The notes beneath the pieces were generated by a model, which searched no databases, was not told the DNA's origin, and worked only from the letters and a program-made list of their open reading frames with translations. Shown here piece by piece: positions 8,591 through 20,039 of a stretch of 64,000 bases of DNA. A program made the translations under genes and the position numbers. Origin of the DNA: Streptococcus sp. S1 (lineage in GTDB: Bacteria > Bacillota > Bacilli > Lactobacillales > Streptococcaceae); the NCBI RefSeq assembly GCF_034137685.1, contig NZ_CP139418.1, positions 1,453,001 through 1,517,000 of the forward strand, given 5' to 3'. How positions within the stretch are numbered: the stretch's first letter is position 1; every line of letters starts with the position of its first letter.

Positions 8591-9547
8591 ATGTCAGATA
8601 AAAAAAATATGAAGCTCTTCTCTCTCAATTCAAATCCAGAGATTGCGCAAAAAATCGCGGATCACGCTGGGGTTCCACTTGGGAAAATTTCATCCCGTCA
8701 ATTCTCAGATGGTGAAATCCAAGTCAATATTGAGGAAAGTGTTCGTGGATATGATATTTATATCATTCAATCAACCAGTTTCCCTGTCAACAATCACTTG
8801 ATGGAACTGTTAATTATGGTGGATGCTTGCCAACGGGCCAGCGCAAATACTGTCAATGTGGTCATGCCTTACTTCGGTTATGCCCGCCAAGACCGTACAG
8901 CTGCTCCTCGTGAACCAATTACTGCTAAGCTCGTCGCAAACATGTTGGTCAAAGCTGGGGTGGATCGCGTCGTCACACTGGATCTCCATGCAGTGCAAGT
9001 TCAAGGTTTCTTCGATATTGCCGTAGATAACCTCTTTACCATTCCACTTTTTGCAGAACACTACATTAATAAAGGTCTAACAGGGCCTGATGTCGTAGTC
9101 GTCAGTCCTAAAAACTCTGGTGTCAAACGGGCTCGTAGTTTAGCTGAATATCTTGATGCACCGATTGCGATCATTGATTACGAGCAAGATGATGCGAACC
9201 GTGATTATGGCTATATTATCGGGGATGTCAAAGATAAGAAAGCGATCTTGATTGACGATATCCTCAATACTGGTAAGACATTCTCAGAAGCTGCGAAAAT
9301 CGTCGAACGCGAAGGAGCTACTGAAATTTATGCTGTTTCAAGCCATGGCTTATTTGTGAAAGGAGCTGTCGAGTTATTAGACCAAGCTCCGATCAAAGAA
9401 ATCTTAGTAACCGATTCTGTTGCTCCAAATGGGCCAACACCAAAAAATATTAACTATCTGACAGCTAGCGAACTGATCGCTGAAGCTATTGTTCGCATTC
9501 AAGAAAGAAAACCTGTTAGTCCTCTATTTGCCTACCACAAGAAATAA
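8591..9547 (+). CDS. prs: Ribose-phosphate pyrophosphokinase, divergent paralog
   Basis: 318 residues, full length for PRPP synthetase, which makes PRPP from ribose 5-phosphate and [36 protein letters not shown] and [13 protein letters not shown] are recognisable. Two conserved loops differ from the usual enzyme: the PRPP loop reads DDILNTGKT instead of DDxxDTAGT, and the SPDxGGVxRAR loop reads [11 protein letters not shown]. Streptococci carry two Prs proteins and this is the one next to the desulfurase. RBS GAGGTTGGA lies upstream. Confidence 0.92.
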   Translation: MSDKKNMKLFSLNSNPEIAQKIADHAGVPLGKISSRQFSDGEIQVNIEESVRGYDIYIIQSTSFPVNNHLMELLIMVDACQRASANTVNVVMPYFGYARQDRTAAPREPITAKLVANMLVKAGVDRVVTLDLHAVQVQGFFDIAVDNLFTIPLFAEHYINKGLTGPDVVVVSPKNSGVKRARSLAEYLDAPIAIIDYEQDDANRDYGYIIGDVKDKKAILIDDILNTGKTFSEAAKIVEREGATEIYAVSSHGLFVKGAVELLDQAPIKEILVTDSVAPNGPTPKNINYLTASELIAEAIVRIQERKPVSPLFAYHKK

Positions 9548-9556
9548 GGTCTTAAT

Positions 9557-10669
9557 GTGATATATTTTGATAATGCCGCAACAACTCCCCTTCTACCTGA
9601 AGTCATTGATAAAATGTCTGAAACCATGAAGACCACTTTTGGAAATCCATCGAGCCTCCATGCTCATGGACGGATGGCTAGTAAACTTCTCCGAGAATCT
9701 CGCGAGCAAATTGCTCAGTCTCTCCATACTATTCCAAATCGTATTTTCTTCACTTCAGGTGGATCAGAAAGTAATAATACCGTTATAAAAGGCTACTGCT
9801 TGAAACACCAAACAGATGGCAAACACATCATTACTACCGCTTTGGAACACCATGCGGTTCTAGAACCCATCGAATATCTTGTAGAACGTTTCGGATTTGA
9901 AGTTACGATCGTCCAACCAAGAGATGGACGCATTCAGTCTAGTGATATCAAGGCTGCACTTAGACCGGATACTATTCTTGTCTCTACCATGTTTGCCAAT
10001 AATGAGACAGGCGATCTGTTACCGATTAAAGAAATCGGAGAACTCTTAAAAGATCATCCAGCTGCCTTTCACGTTGATGCTGTCCAAGCAATTGGAAAGG
10101 TCCCTGTCTATCCCGAAGAGTTGGGAATTGATTTTCTCAGTGCTTCTGCCCACAAATTCCATGGCCCTAAGGGAGTCGGCTTCCTTTATGCGGCCGTCAA
10201 AGATTTTGATAATCTCTTACATGGTGGGGATCAGGAAAGTAAGATGAGAGCCAGCACGGAAAATCTCATTTCAATTGTCGGGATGGCAACCGCGCTTCAG
10301 CAAGCTACACTTCATCAAGAAGAAAATTTCAACCAGGTTCAAAAACTCGGCCAAGAACTAGTCAATGGTTTAGCAGCCTACGACTACTACGTAAATGCGA
10401 ATGATGATCATCTTCCATTTGTTTGGAACCTTGGCTTTCCGGGTGTCCAAAATGATGTATTATTGATGCGACTCGATCTTGCTGGAATTTCTGTCTCTAC
10501 AGGTTCTGCTTGTACCGCAGGTACCATTCAACCCAGCCATGTCCTTGAGGCGCTCTATGGAAAAGATAGCTCACGCCTAAAAGAATCCCTTCGAATTAGT
10601 TTTTCAGAACTCAATACCATAGAGGAGGTTCAAGACTTCCTCACAAAACTTAAAGAAATTTTATCATAG
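9557..10669 (+). CDS. Cysteine desulfurase (NifS/IscS-like)
   Basis: 370 residues starting at a GTG; the ATG two bases upstream is out of frame. The PLP-binding lysine is in SAHKFHGPKG and the persulfide-forming cysteine in STGSACTAG. It releases sulfur from cysteine for tRNA thiolation or Fe-S assembly. It is distinct from the SufS of the suf operon and has no scaffold gene beside it, so tRNA thiolation is plausible. It begins 9 bp after prs and is followed by two small conserved genes. Confidence 0.92.
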   Translation: MIYFDNAATTPLLPEVIDKMSETMKTTFGNPSSLHAHGRMASKLLRESREQIAQSLHTIPNRIFFTSGGSESNNTVIKGYCLKHQTDGKHIITTALEHHAVLEPIEYLVERFGFEVTIVQPRDGRIQSSDIKAALRPDTILVSTMFANNETGDLLPIKEIGELLKDHPAAFHVDAVQAIGKVPVYPEELGIDFLSASAHKFHGPKGVGFLYAAVKDFDNLLHGGDQESKMRASTENLISIVGMATALQQATLHQEENFNQVQKLGQELVNGLAAYDYYVNANDDHLPFVWNLGFPGVQNDVLLMRLDLAGISVSTGSACTAGTIQPSHVLEALYGKDSSRLKESLRISFSELNTIEEVQDFLTKLKEILS

Positions 10670-10678
10670 GAGAACAAT

Positions 10679-11026
10679 ATGACTTTTGAAACTAGTATCA
10701 CATTGAAAGACTGCAAATATACCTATAGTCTTCACCCAAATATTAAAAAATATACCTTACGTGACAATACATTTGCTGTTACAAAAGTTGGAAATTACGA
10801 GTTGAATCGTTTGCTCGAAGCTGTTCCAAATAGCGGTGAAGGTTTCCTGCTTAAAATTATCTTCAACAAAGACCTCACTGGTTTTAAAATCAATATTACA
10901 GATAAGTCAGGTCTTCGCCTGGTTAATATCTTTAAAAATCCAGAAAATGACATTATCCAACAAAAATTCTATTTCTTAATGGATAGTCTCGTTGAAAGAG
11001 AAATTTTCAACAAAACAGAGGTTTAA
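10679..11026 (+). CDS. DUF1831 family protein
   Basis: 115 residues, soluble, no motif of known function. AGGAG lies 6 nt before the ATG. DUF1831 genes follow this desulfurase in Lactobacillales, suggesting a linked role in sulfur transfer or tRNA modification; that is inference from position only. Confidence 0.8.
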   Translation: MTFETSITLKDCKYTYSLHPNIKKYTLRDNTFAVTKVGNYELNRLLEAVPNSGEGFLLKIIFNKDLTGFKINITDKSGLRLVNIFKNPENDIIQQKFYFLMDSLVEREIFNKTEV

Positions 11027-11027
11027 T

Positions 11028-11243
11028 ATGGTAACCCTAACTTATATCGACGCGTACCAAGTAGAACGAACGACTACTTATCCCGACCTTGCAGCCTGCA
11101 TCTTAGCTTTTTCAGGCTGTGTAACCTTACCTGACTCTTACTCAATCGTTTCCATTGAATACAAGGGTGAAAAGCTCCCCTATACGGGGCGTGTCGATGG
11201 ACTCTATGCTTTTTTGAAAAAATTAGAACAAGCTAAAAACTAA
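11028..11243 (+). CDS. DUF4649 family small protein
   Basis: 71 residues starting at the ATG at 11028 (MVTLTYIDAYQVER), one base after the DUF1831 stop with the RBS CAGAGG inside that gene. An upstream in-frame ATG at 10992 lies within DUF1831 and is unlikely. The protein is soluble and conserved in streptococci, with no known function. Confidence 0.8.
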   Translation: MVTLTYIDAYQVERTTTYPDLAACILAFSGCVTLPDSYSIVSIEYKGEKLPYTGRVDGLYAFLKKLEQAKN

Positions 11244-11284
11244 GCTGATGATGATGGAACTCTCCCATCACCATCAGCTTTTTA
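11242..11284 (+). terminator. Terminator of the CYTH-prs-desulfurase operon
   Basis: A 16-bp stem with one G-T wobble (11242-11257 / 11265-11280), then TTTTT. The left arm overlaps the DUF4649 stop. Confidence 0.85.
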
Positions 11285-11373
11285 GTTAGACAAATATATT
11301 TTTGAAAAATCGGTCTACATAGTTGATTTTTTCACAATCTTCCTATACAATAAGAGGGAAAGGTTGTGATATT

Positions 11374-12021
11374 GTGAAACATGATAAAAATACTCCAATT
11401 CCACGCGCAACAGCAAAACGCTTATCGCTCTACTACCGCATTTTTAAACGCTTTAACTCTGAAAAAATAGAGCGCGTCAATTCCAAGCAAATTGCGGATG
11501 CAATTGGGATTGACTCTGCTACCGTTCGCCGAGATTTTTCTTATTTTGGTGAATTAGGAAGACGGGGATTTGGTTATGACGTAAAAAAACTGATGAACTT
11601 CTTTGCGGATCTCTTAAATGATAATGCCATTACCAATGTCGCTATTGTGGGGATCGGAAATATGGGAAGTGCGCTTCTCAACTATCGCTTCCATGAACGC
11701 AATAAGATGAAAATTGTCATGGCGTTTGATCTTGACGATCATGAACTGATCAATACCAAAAGTAAGGACGGAATTCCCATTTACGGTATTTCCTCTATTA
11801 AAGAAAAGCTCAAACAAGAAGGCATTCAAACAGCCATCCTAACTGTTCCAAGCGTCAAGGCTCAAGAAGTGGCTAGCCTTTTGGTAGACGCTGGGGTCAA
11901 AGGGATTCTCAGCTTCTCACCAGTGCATCTGACAGTTCCTAAAGATGTCGTCGTCCAATATGTCGACCTCACCAGTGAATTGCAAACACTCCTTTATTTC
12001 ATGCGAAAAAACGAAGAATAA
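11374..12021 (+). CDS. rex: Redox-sensing transcriptional repressor Rex
   Basis: 215 residues from the GTG at 11374 ([17 protein letters not shown]), with AAAGG upstream; the longer in-frame start at 11323 would lie in the promoter. The N-terminal winged helix ([18 protein letters not shown]) binds DNA and the Rossmann domain ([10 protein letters not shown]) senses NADH/NAD. Rex represses fermentation genes until NADH rises. It has its own promoter (TACAAT near 11347) and terminator. Confidence 0.93.
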   Translation: MKHDKNTPIPRATAKRLSLYYRIFKRFNSEKIERVNSKQIADAIGIDSATVRRDFSYFGELGRRGFGYDVKKLMNFFADLLNDNAITNVAIVGIGNMGSALLNYRFHERNKMKIVMAFDLDDHELINTKSKDGIPIYGISSIKEKLKQEGIQTAILTVPSVKAQEVASLLVDAGVKGILSFSPVHLTVPKDVVVQYVDLTSELQTLLYFMRKNEE

Positions 12022-12040
12022 AGACTTATACTTTAACAAC

Positions 12041-12077
12041 AAAAAGGTTGGAACCAGAGGATTCCAACCTTTTTTAA
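12041..12077. terminator. Bidirectional terminator between rex and radC
   Basis: Perfect 13-bp stem AAAAAGGTTGGAA / TTCCAACCTTTTT (12041-12053 and 12062-12074). The T run includes the radC stop codon. Confidence 0.9.
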
Positions 12078-12757
12078 ACTAAATAATCTGTTTCTTCTCG
12101 ATAACTATAGTAATTTTCTTCAGATACAATCAAGTGATCCAATAGGGTTAAACCCATCACTTCACAGGCCTCTAAGACTCGATGCGTTACTTCATCATCG
12201 TTTTTACTGGGAAATACGGCACCAGATGGATGATTGTGAGCCAAGATGATGGACGTCGCCATGTGTTTTAGTGCATAATGTAGGATTTCACGTGGCTCCG
12301 CAATACTTCGATTCACTGTTCCAATAAAAATGGTCTGTTGATGAATAATTTCATTCTGCGTATTCAAATAAAGGGCAACCAGGTGCTCCTGTTTCTTATG
12401 GCCGATTTCCTGTTGAATTTTATGGGCCAATTTCTGACTACTCATGATTTGTTCAGAACTCATCAATTCGTCTTTATGAATCCTTCGTCCAAACTCAATC
12501 ACAGCTTGAAGTTCGATGGCCTTCACCCGGCCAATACCAGAGATTTCCTGTAGCTCCTCTAGGGTTAATTGACTTAACTCCTTTAAACTATTAACCGAAC
12601 TCAAAAGACCTTGTGCAATCTCATAAACGCTTTTTTGCTTATTGCCTGTTCGCAAGAGAATGGATAACAATTCCTGATGACTCAGCTTATCCACCCCTTC
12701 AGAAACCAAACGTTCCCTAGGAAGCAAAGACGGTTCAATAAATGATATGTCGTACAT
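12074..12757 (-). CDS. radC: RadC / JAB-domain protein
   Basis: 227 residues. N-terminal helix-hairpin-helix ([16 protein letters not shown], about 66-80), then a JAMM metal site with HNHPSG at 174-179 and a downstream acidic pair (NDDEVT). Annotated as DNA repair protein RadC, although a repair role is not established; in streptococci the gene is competence-linked. RBS GAGGAGG lies upstream. It is co-directional with a small gene 54 bp upstream. Confidence 0.9.
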   Translation of the reverse strand: MYDISFIEPSLLPRERLVSEGVDKLSHQELLSILLRTGNKQKSVYEIAQGLLSSVNSLKELSQLTLEELQEISGIGRVKAIELQAVIEFGRRIHKDELMSSEQIMSSQKLAHKIQQEIGHKKQEHLVALYLNTQNEIIHQQTIFIGTVNRSIAEPREILHYALKHMATSIILAHNHPSGAVFPSKNDDEVTHRVLEACEVMGLTLLDHLIVSEENYYSYREETDYLV

Positions 12758-12811
12758 AATTTCCTCCTCACTTATTAATTCGTAATAAATAGAGAAAACG
12801 ACGACCTTTCA

Positions 12812-13090
12812 TTATTTGCAGGCAATTTCTTGCTTCAAATCATCTAACACTAATACTTCATCTTTATTAAAGCGGATCTGATAACCTGTTTGAACTTGTT
12901 CAAGCTCCTTTAAAAACTGTTGAATTTCACAGCGAATCAGGTACTCCTGACTCTGAGGAATGGCCTCTAAAGCTTGGTAAACCTGTTCTACTTCGTAGAT
13001 TCCTTTCGTAATTAATCCATTTCGTGGAAAATCATTTACTAAGAGATTATAGAAATGATGCAAGAGATGATAAATTCGCTCTTTTGTCAC
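12812..13090 (-). CDS. Hypothetical protein, 92 residues
   Basis: Starts with GTG at 13090 (VTKERIYHLLHHFYNLL) preceded by a strong AAGGAGG at 7 nt. A TATAAT about 40 bp upstream gives it its own promoter. The protein is predicted all-helical and soluble, with acidic and glutamine-rich stretches and no cysteine pairs apart from single residues. I do not recognise a family. It probably shares a transcript with radC. Confidence 0.65.
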   Translation of the reverse strand: MTKERIYHLLHHFYNLLVNDFPRNGLITKGIYEVEQVYQALEAIPQSQEYLIRCEIQQFLKELEQVQTGYQIRFNKDEVLVLDDLKQEIACK

Positions 13091-13225
13091 TATCCTACCT
13101 CCTTATCATACTCTTTCTCCTCTATTATATACTGAATTTCCCTCAATATTATGACAAGTTCCTTACATAATATTACCAATCTCTTACAATTTTACAAGAA
13201 TTTCTCCTAGTTTCCTACATAGAAA

Positions 13226-13251
13226 AAGCCCAGACATTTCTGTCTCGGACT
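13226..13251 (-). terminator. gyrA-srtA terminator
   Basis: On the minus strand AAAGTCC-GAGACA / TGTCT-GGGCTTT, with a T run after GGGC. It lies just beyond the srtA stop. Confidence 0.7.
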
Positions 13252-13259
13252 TTATTTTC

Positions 13260-14003
13260 TTAAAGTTGCATTTGATTATAAGACTTGCTGAATGAATCCA
13301 GGATGTCTTTTGGAGCCTTGTCATAGTCAACAGAGGTTTCCAAATTCCCTTTTACAATCGTACGGTAAGTCGCTGCAGCATCCTCACAGGTCACCAAAGT
13401 GATCTCATTAACGCCTTCACGATCTTGAATAACATCTACACGGTCTGGAGTCACTGTCTCAACTGACGAGATGACATAAGTATAGACTTTCTCTTTGTCC
13501 GTGATGTAGATCTTCATACCAGCCTTGGCTTTCTCTAATGGTGAAAACAACATGGCATTTGCACCAGTTAAGCCAAATACATGGTGACTGGCGAGAGAAT
13601 AATTGCCTTGCCCCATAACTTGGTTTTCCTTCATGGTCCCTGCCCCATAGTAGAGGGCTACGTTTTCTAGTCCCTTAAAAATCGGAAGATTCATGTTCAA
13701 TTCAGGAATCGAAATTCCCCCAATCACAGGAAGTTTCTGAGCCTTCCATTGGGCATTGATCACAGCTTCCGTCGAGAGTGACTTAACATGTTGGAAATCA
13801 AAGCTCGTTTTCACTTTTTTATTCTTATCAATGGTGTTTTTATCGACCTTGCTAACCTGGTATTGGTTGGTATGCCAAACCATAATCATATTTCGGATCG
13901 GAGCATTGAAAATTAAGAGAAGCGAGAGAATAATCAAAAGTGTTGCAACGATGTTGATAAGAGTATTGCGTAAACTCTTTTTCTTTTTTCTTCTGCGTGA
14001 CAT
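13260..14003 (-). CDS. srtA: Sortase A, class A housekeeping
   Basis: 247 residues. A basic N-terminus (RRRKKKK) and one membrane helix (about 12-34) anchor the enzyme with its catalytic domain outside. The catalytic residues are His140 in ASHH, Cys206 in TLVTCEDAA and Arg214 in TYRTIVKG. It cleaves LPXTG surface proteins and joins them to the cell wall. It begins 13 bp after gyrA, the usual streptococcal arrangement. Confidence 0.96.
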   Translation of the reverse strand: MSRRRKKKKSLRNTLINIVATLLIILSLLLIFNAPIRNMIMVWHTNQYQVSKVDKNTIDKNKKVKTSFDFQHVKSLSTEAVINAQWKAQKLPVIGGISIPELNMNLPIFKGLENVALYYGAGTMKENQVMGQGNYSLASHHVFGLTGANAMLFSPLEKAKAGMKIYITDKEKVYTYVISSVETVTPDRVDVIQDREGVNEITLVTCEDAAATYRTIVKGNLETSVDYDKAPKDILDSFSKSYNQMQL

Positions 14004-14016
14004 ACTGTCCCCTTAT

Positions 14017-16473
14017 CTATTCGTTTTCTTCCACTACTTCTTCATCTTTATCATCAGGCTGGACTGTTGTAAAGGTCACAATTTTCGCATCCTGATCCAG
14101 TCTCATAACTTTCACACCCTGAGTTGAACGACCCGTTTGAGAGATATTCCCAACATTTGTGCGAATCATGACTCCTGTATCGGTAATAATCATCAGATCT
14201 TCATCCCCTTTAACAGTTAAAAGACCAGCTAACGGACCATTTTTCTCTGTAATATTGGCTGTCTTGATTCCTTTACCACCACGGCCTTTGGTTGGGTATT
14301 CGCTAGCCATTGTACGCTTACCATACCCTTTTTCAGTGATGATCAATACTTCATCTTGATCCGTAACGACACTAGCTCCAACAACCTTGTCTCCTTCACG
14401 GAGATTCACACCACGTACACCTGTGGCAGAACGTCCCATATTTCGGACTACAGCCTCATTAAAGCGGACAGAATAACCATACTTGGTACCGATAATAACA
14501 TCAGTGTTGCCATCTGTAAGGAAGACATTGATTAATTCATCCTCATCGCGCAGATTCAGCGCTTTCAGACCGTTCTGACGAATATTTGAAAATTCAGCTA
14601 CATTGGTCCGCTTGACCAAACCTTTTCGCGTCGTAAAGAAGAGGTAGGCTTCGTCCCTGCGGTCTTGCTCCACATTAATAATGGTTTGAATCGATTCACC
14701 TTCGTCCAATTTTAAGAGATTGACGATTGGTAATCCTTTAGCTGTCCGACCATATTCTGGAATCTCATAACCTTTCAGACGATAGACACGTCCCTTATTG
14801 GTAAAGAAGAGCAAATGATCATGGGTGCTCGTAGATACCAGTTCCCGAACAAAGTCATCATCTTTGACACCAGTTCCTTGAACCCCTCGTCCACCACGTT
14901 TTTGAGCCGTAAATTCCGCTTGGTCCAGACGTTTGATGTAGCCTTTATTCGAAAGGGTGATCAAGACATCTGTTTCTTCAATCAAGTCCTCATCTTCAAG
15001 AGAAAGGACTTCTCCGATCATCAACTCAGTTCGGCGAGCATCACCAAACTTGCGTTTGACTTCTTCCAATTCTTCTTTGATGATGGTAGCCACACGTTCT
15101 GGTTTAGACAAAATGTCAACCAAATCAGCAATCAGGGCAACCAAATCATCATATTCACTTTGGATCTTGTCTCGTTCCAAACCGGTCAAACGACGAAGAC
15201 GCATGTCCAAAATGGCTTGACTTTGACGTTCAGAAAGTTTGAACTTCGCCATCAATTCAGCCTGTGCTTCAGCGTCTGTCCGGCTATTGCGGATAATCCG
15301 GATCACTTCATCTATGTGATCCAAGGCAATCAGCAAACCTTCTAAAATATGGGCACGTGCTTCCGCTTTTTCTTTATCAAAGATGGTCCGTCGAGTCACC
15401 ACTTCTTTCTGGTGCTCAATATAAGCCCCTAAAATTTGGCGAAGAGAAAGAATCTTTGGAACACCATTTTGGATCGCCAACATATTGAATCCAAAATTGG
15501 TTTGCATTTGAGTCATCTTAAAGAGATTGTTCAAAATAACGTTAGCCGAAGCATCTCGGCGGACCTCAATCACAAAACGAACCCCTTCACGGTTTGATTC
15601 ATCCCGTACAGCTGTAATCCCTTCGATCCGTTTTTCTTGCACCAAGCGAACGATGTGCTCGTGAACCTTGGTTTTATTGACCATATAAGGGAACTCAGTA
15701 ACAACAATCCGTTCACGGCCACTCTTGGTTACTTCAATCTCTGTACGAGAACGAAGAACGATTGAGCCTTTTCCGGTTTCATAGGCTTTGTGGATACCTG
15801 ATTTCCCCATGACCAAAGCACCTGTCGGAAAATCTGGACCAGGAAGAACTTCCATGAGTTCACGGGTCGTTACCTCAGGATTATCCATCATCAACTTCAC
15901 TGCGTCAATGGTTTCTCCCAAATTGTGTGGAGGAATATTGGTTGCCATCCCAACGGCAATCCCTGTAGCACCATTAACGAGAAGGTTAGGGAAACGTGCA
16001 GGGAGGACCAAAGGTTCGCGCTCGCTGGCATCGTAGTTATCAGCGAAATCAACTGTATTTTTGTTGATATCCCGCAACATTTCAAGAGCGATCTTACTCA
16101 TACGAGCTTCTGTATACCGTTGTGCAGCGGCACCATCACCGTCCATAGAACCAAAGTTTCCATGACCGTCTACTAACATGTAGCGATAACTCCACCATTG
16201 CGCCATCCGAACCATGGCTTCATAAATAGAGGAATCCCCGTGTGGGTGGTATTTACCCATAACATCCCCTGTGATACGGGCTGATTTCTTATGTGGTTTA
16301 TCTGGTGTAACACCTAATTCATTCATTCCGTACAAAATACGACGGTGAACAGGTTTCAAACCATCCCGAACATCAGGGAGGGCACGAGCAACGATAACAC
16401 TCATGGCATAATCGATAAAACTCGTCTTCATTTCTGATGTTAAATTCACATCAATTAGATTCTTATCCTGCAT
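14017..16473 (-). CDS. gyrA: DNA gyrase subunit A
   Basis: 818 residues. N-terminal breakage-reunion domain with the active-site tyrosine in [10 protein letters not shown], then the C-terminal six-bladed DNA-wrapping domain (for example [10 protein letters not shown]). Quinolone-resistance positions are unmutated: Ser81 and Glu85 in [12 protein letters not shown]. The acidic tail ends [14 protein letters not shown] lies about 10 nt before the ATG. It is transcribed with srtA and divergently from ldh. Confidence 0.97.
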   Translation of the reverse strand: MQDKNLIDVNLTSEMKTSFIDYAMSVIVARALPDVRDGLKPVHRRILYGMNELGVTPDKPHKKSARITGDVMGKYHPHGDSSIYEAMVRMAQWWSYRYMLVDGHGNFGSMDGDGAAAQRYTEARMSKIALEMLRDINKNTVDFADNYDASEREPLVLPARFPNLLVNGATGIAVGMATNIPPHNLGETIDAVKLMMDNPEVTTRELMEVLPGPDFPTGALVMGKSGIHKAYETGKGSIVLRSRTEIEVTKSGRERIVVTEFPYMVNKTKVHEHIVRLVQEKRIEGITAVRDESNREGVRFVIEVRRDASANVILNNLFKMTQMQTNFGFNMLAIQNGVPKILSLRQILGAYIEHQKEVVTRRTIFDKEKAEARAHILEGLLIALDHIDEVIRIIRNSRTDAEAQAELMAKFKLSERQSQAILDMRLRRLTGLERDKIQSEYDDLVALIADLVDILSKPERVATIIKEELEEVKRKFGDARRTELMIGEVLSLEDEDLIEETDVLITLSNKGYIKRLDQAEFTAQKRGGRGVQGTGVKDDDFVRELVSTSTHDHLLFFTNKGRVYRLKGYEIPEYGRTAKGLPIVNLLKLDEGESIQTIINVEQDRRDEAYLFFTTRKGLVKRTNVAEFSNIRQNGLKALNLRDEDELINVFLTDGNTDVIIGTKYGYSVRFNEAVVRNMGRSATGVRGVNLREGDKVVGASVVTDQDEVLIITEKGYGKRTMASEYPTKGRGGKGIKTANITEKNGPLAGLLTVKGDEDLMIITDTGVMIRTNVGNISQTGRSTQGVKVMRLDQDAKIVTFTTVQPDDKDEEVVEENE

Positions 16474-16506
16474 TCAAAAAATGCCTCTCTTTACTTAATT
16501 CACCAT

Positions 16507-16518
16507 ACTATTATAACA
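16507..16518 (-). promoter_or_regulatory. gyrA promoter, extended -10
   Basis: TGT-TATAAT on the minus strand (-10 at 16515-16510); no clear -35. Confidence 0.6.
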
Positions 16519-16552
16519 CATTTTAGCCTATTTTTCTTCTAAGGAGTACAAA

Positions 16553-17658
<1,106 letters not shown>

Positions 17659-17670
17659 GCAAATAATCAA

Positions 17671-17699
17671 ACACCATGTCTAGGACATGGTGTTTTTTT
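17671..17699 (+). terminator. ldh terminator
   Basis: ACACCATGTC / GACATGGTGT (17671-17680, 17684-17693) and T7. Confidence 0.9.
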
Positions 17700-17776
17700 A
17701 TCTTATGAACATTAAAAAGGAGACCCGAAGGCCTACTCCAACTTTTAAAAATGCTTCTTGGCCTTGAAACAAAAAA

Positions 17777-17794
17777 GAGAGCCTCTCAGCTCTC
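17777..17794 (-). terminator. Terminator after tRNA-Arg(CCG)
   Basis: GAGAGC / GCTCTC with TTTTTT on the minus strand, just past the tRNA 3' end. Confidence 0.75.
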
Positions 17795-17803
17795 CTACCG
17801 TCA

Positions 17804-17875
17804 TCCACCCTGAGGGAATCGAACCCCCATCTCAAGAACCGGAATCTTACGTGATATCCATTACACTAAGGGTGG
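17804..17875 (-). tRNA. tRNA-Arg (anticodon CCG)
   Basis: A 72-nt cloverleaf on the minus strand: acceptor CCACCCT / GGGTGG, TpsiC arm GGGGGTTCGATTCCC, anticodon loop TTCCGGT giving CCG, which reads CGG codons. CCA is not encoded. Confidence 0.9.
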
Positions 17876-17920
17876 CAACTATGATAGTATATCAAAAAAA
17901 CAATCATTTTACAAGTAAAA

Positions 17921-17944
17921 AAAGCTTACCAAAAGGTAAGCTTT
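17921..17944 (-). terminator. rpsA terminator
   Basis: AAAGCTTACC / GGTAAGCTTT (17921-17930, 17935-17944) followed by T7 on the minus strand. Confidence 0.85.
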
Positions 17945-17951
17945 AAAAATA

Positions 17952-19151
17952 TTACAATTCGATATCGCCAAACAAGTCAGCCATTGAGAATCCAGTTTGA
18001 GTTTCTGGAAGTTCAAAGTCACGTTTTTCTTGTTTTGGACGACGTGGACGTTGTTGACGTTTTTCTTGTTTTTCGCCTTCTTCTTGAGCTGGACGTTCTT
18101 CAAGTGCTTTGATAGAAAGTGATACACGTTCATCAGCAGCATTTACTTCAAGAACTTTAACAGTTACTTCTTGTCCAACTTTAAGAACATCTTTTGGATT
18201 TTCAACACGTTTGTGTGAAATTTGTGAGATGTGAACAAGTCCATCGATACCTGGCAATACTTCAACGAATGCACCAAAGTCAGTCAAACGTTTAACTGTA
18301 CCTTCGATGACATCACCAGCAGCCAATTTTTGTTCAACGCCATCCCATGGTCCAGGTGTTGTAGCTTTCAATGAAAGTGATACACGCCCTTCTTCTTCGT
18401 TCAAGTCAAGAACTTTCACTTCGATTTCTTCACCAACAGTTACAACTGATTTAGGTGAAACGTTGCGTTCGTGTGACAATTCAGTCAAGTGAACCAATCC
18501 ATCAACACCACCAAGGTCGATGAAAGCACCGAAGCTAGTGATACGAGCAACTTTACCAGTTACAACATCACCAACGTTCAATTTACCAAATACTTCAGCG
18601 CGTGCTGCAGCTGATGCAGCTTCAACAACTTCACGACGAGAAAGGATGAAGCGGTTTTCTTTTGCGTCAACTTCTTTGATTTTAGCATCAAATTCTTGAC
18701 CTACGAAACGTTCAGTGTTACGTACAAAACGAGTATCAAGCATTGAAGCTGGAATAAATCCACGAAGTCCTTCAAATTCTACTGAAAGTCCGCCCTTAAC
18801 AGCGCGAGTTCCTTTAACAGTAACAACTTCTTCTTCACGTCCGACCAATTTGTCCCATGCTTTGCGAGCTTCCAAACGTTTTTTAGATACAAGGTAAGTT
18901 ACTGTATCAGTATCTTTACCAACTACTTGACGAAGAACAAGCAATTCAAGTGTTTCACCTGGTTTTACCAAGTCATTGATGTCAGCATCACGATCGTTTG
19001 TCAATTCGCGAAGAGTCAAAACACCTTCGACACCAGTTCCAGAGATTGCAACGTTAGCTTGGTTCGCGTCAACTGTCAATACTTCAGCAGTAACAACGTC
19101 ACCTGGTTCAACTTGGCTAACACTGTTTAGCAAATCTTCAAATTCATTCAT
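17952..19151 (-). CDS. rpsA: 30S ribosomal protein S1
   Basis: 399 residues, the four-S1-domain form usual in Firmicutes (Escherichia has six). Repeats such as [23 protein letters not shown] and [28 protein letters not shown] blocks mark domains 3 and 4. It binds mRNA near the ribosome and aids initiation. A basic stretch ([18 protein letters not shown]) precedes the conserved tail. GGAGG is upstream and the 5' leader is long, about 100 nt from an extended -10 (TGG-TAAAAT). Confidence 0.95.
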   Translation of the reverse strand: MNEFEDLLNSVSQVEPGDVVTAEVLTVDANQANVAISGTGVEGVLTLRELTNDRDADINDLVKPGETLELLVLRQVVGKDTDTVTYLVSKKRLEARKAWDKLVGREEEVVTVKGTRAVKGGLSVEFEGLRGFIPASMLDTRFVRNTERFVGQEFDAKIKEVDAKENRFILSRREVVEAASAAARAEVFGKLNVGDVVTGKVARITSFGAFIDLGGVDGLVHLTELSHERNVSPKSVVTVGEEIEVKVLDLNEEEGRVSLSLKATTPGPWDGVEQKLAAGDVIEGTVKRLTDFGAFVEVLPGIDGLVHISQISHKRVENPKDVLKVGQEVTVKVLEVNAADERVSLSIKALEERPAQEEGEKQEKRQQRPRRPKQEKRDFELPETQTGFSMADLFGDIEL

Positions 19152-19319
19152 CTAAAAAATCCTCCAACAATCAAGTTTTCTAAAACTTGACATACTTATA
19201 ATTATTTTTCCTAAGCAAGCACTCGCAACGAAATCAAAATGATCTACAACGACTTCTTCATATAAAGAAATAAAATACCTGAGTAGATATTTTACCACCT
19301 TATCTGATATTACCTAGAA

Positions 19320-19391
19320 CTGGGGTAGCTGGATTCGAACCAACGCATGAGGGAGTCAAAGTCCCTTGCCTTACCGCTTGGCTATACCCCA
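19320..19391 (-). tRNA. tRNA-Gln (anticodon TTG)
   Basis: 72-nt cloverleaf: acceptor TGGGGTA / TACCCCA, anticodon loop CTTTGAC giving TTG, TpsiC arm GGTTCGAATCC. CCA is not encoded. It lies 49 bp from tRNA-Tyr and is probably cotranscribed. Confidence 0.92.
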
Positions 19392-19440
19392 AAAAGAGCG
19401 CTGACATTAGTCACTTTATCATCGTCACAATGAACGCTAA

Positions 19441-19521
19441 TGGAGAGAGAGGGATTCGAACCCCCGAACCCGAAGGAGCGGATTTACAGTCCGCCGCGTT
19501 TAGCCTCTTCGCTATCTCTCC
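19441..19521 (-). tRNA. tRNA-Tyr (anticodon GTA)
   Basis: 81-nt class II tRNA with a long variable arm; acceptor GGAGAGA / TCTCTCC, anticodon GTA within GGACTGTAAATCC. Confidence 0.93.
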
Positions 19522-19573
19522 ATATAAATCAACAGGATCTATTATACCATTGATTTATTTTGATTGCAAGCCC

Positions 19574-19804
19574 TTATTTATTCAAATTATAATTTTCTAT
19601 TAAAATTTCAACGGCTTTTTCAAGTTTTTTGTAAAGAGAATCCACATTTCCATTTTTGATAATGGCAAACTGACCTGCCATGTCTGCAATTTCCCCAATC
19701 GTTTTCTTTCCAATGGACAAAGTGAAACCATCAAAAGTGTCTTTCCCGACGGTTACTTTACTATCAACGATTTGAATCTTAATTTTCTTATCTTTTTTAC
19801 TCAT
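19574..19804 (-). CDS. DUF2969 family protein
   Basis: 76 residues starting MSKKDKKIKIQI. Small, basic and lysine-rich, conserved in streptococci and lactococci, function unknown. GAGGG lies before the ATG. It is just upstream of the tRNA-Tyr and tRNA-Gln genes on the same strand. Confidence 0.8.
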   Translation of the reverse strand: MSKKDKKIKIQIVDSKVTVGKDTFDGFTLSIGKKTIGEIADMAGQFAIIKNGNVDSLYKKLEKAVEILIENYNLNK

Positions 19805-19861
19805 TTCAACCCTCTTTTCACTTTTTCTATTTTACAAAAATTCTCTTGATGACGCAAGAGA

Positions 19862-20033
19862 AAAGGGAGTGGGCAGAAAGAATTTAGTTAGAAATTCCTT
19901 CTTTATCCCACCCCCGCAAGAGTCATTCGTCACTCTTTTATTCCTAAAAGCGAATGAAGAGAAACATTAACGACTGCGTTCTTTCGTTAAGACTCGTTCT
20001 CATTGAAGTCTGGACACTTTTGTCTCAGACGCT
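19862..20033 (+). repeat. Dispersed intergenic element R1, copy 3 (diverged)
   Basis: Begins GGGAGTGGGCAGAAAGAA, with an arm pairing into TTCCTTCTTTATCCCACCC, then CCCGCAAGAG, CGACTGCGTTCTTTCG, and ends in the hairpin GTCTGGACACTTTTGTCTCAGAC. Same architecture as the copies at 2636, 27511 and 43165 with different stem sequences. Confidence 0.6.
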
Positions 20034-20039
20034 TTCGGT

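Noticed and set aside
14815..15345. 176-codon frame opposite gyrA
   Set aside because: Antisense shadow; the Phe- and Ser-rich translation resembles no protein and no RBS is present.
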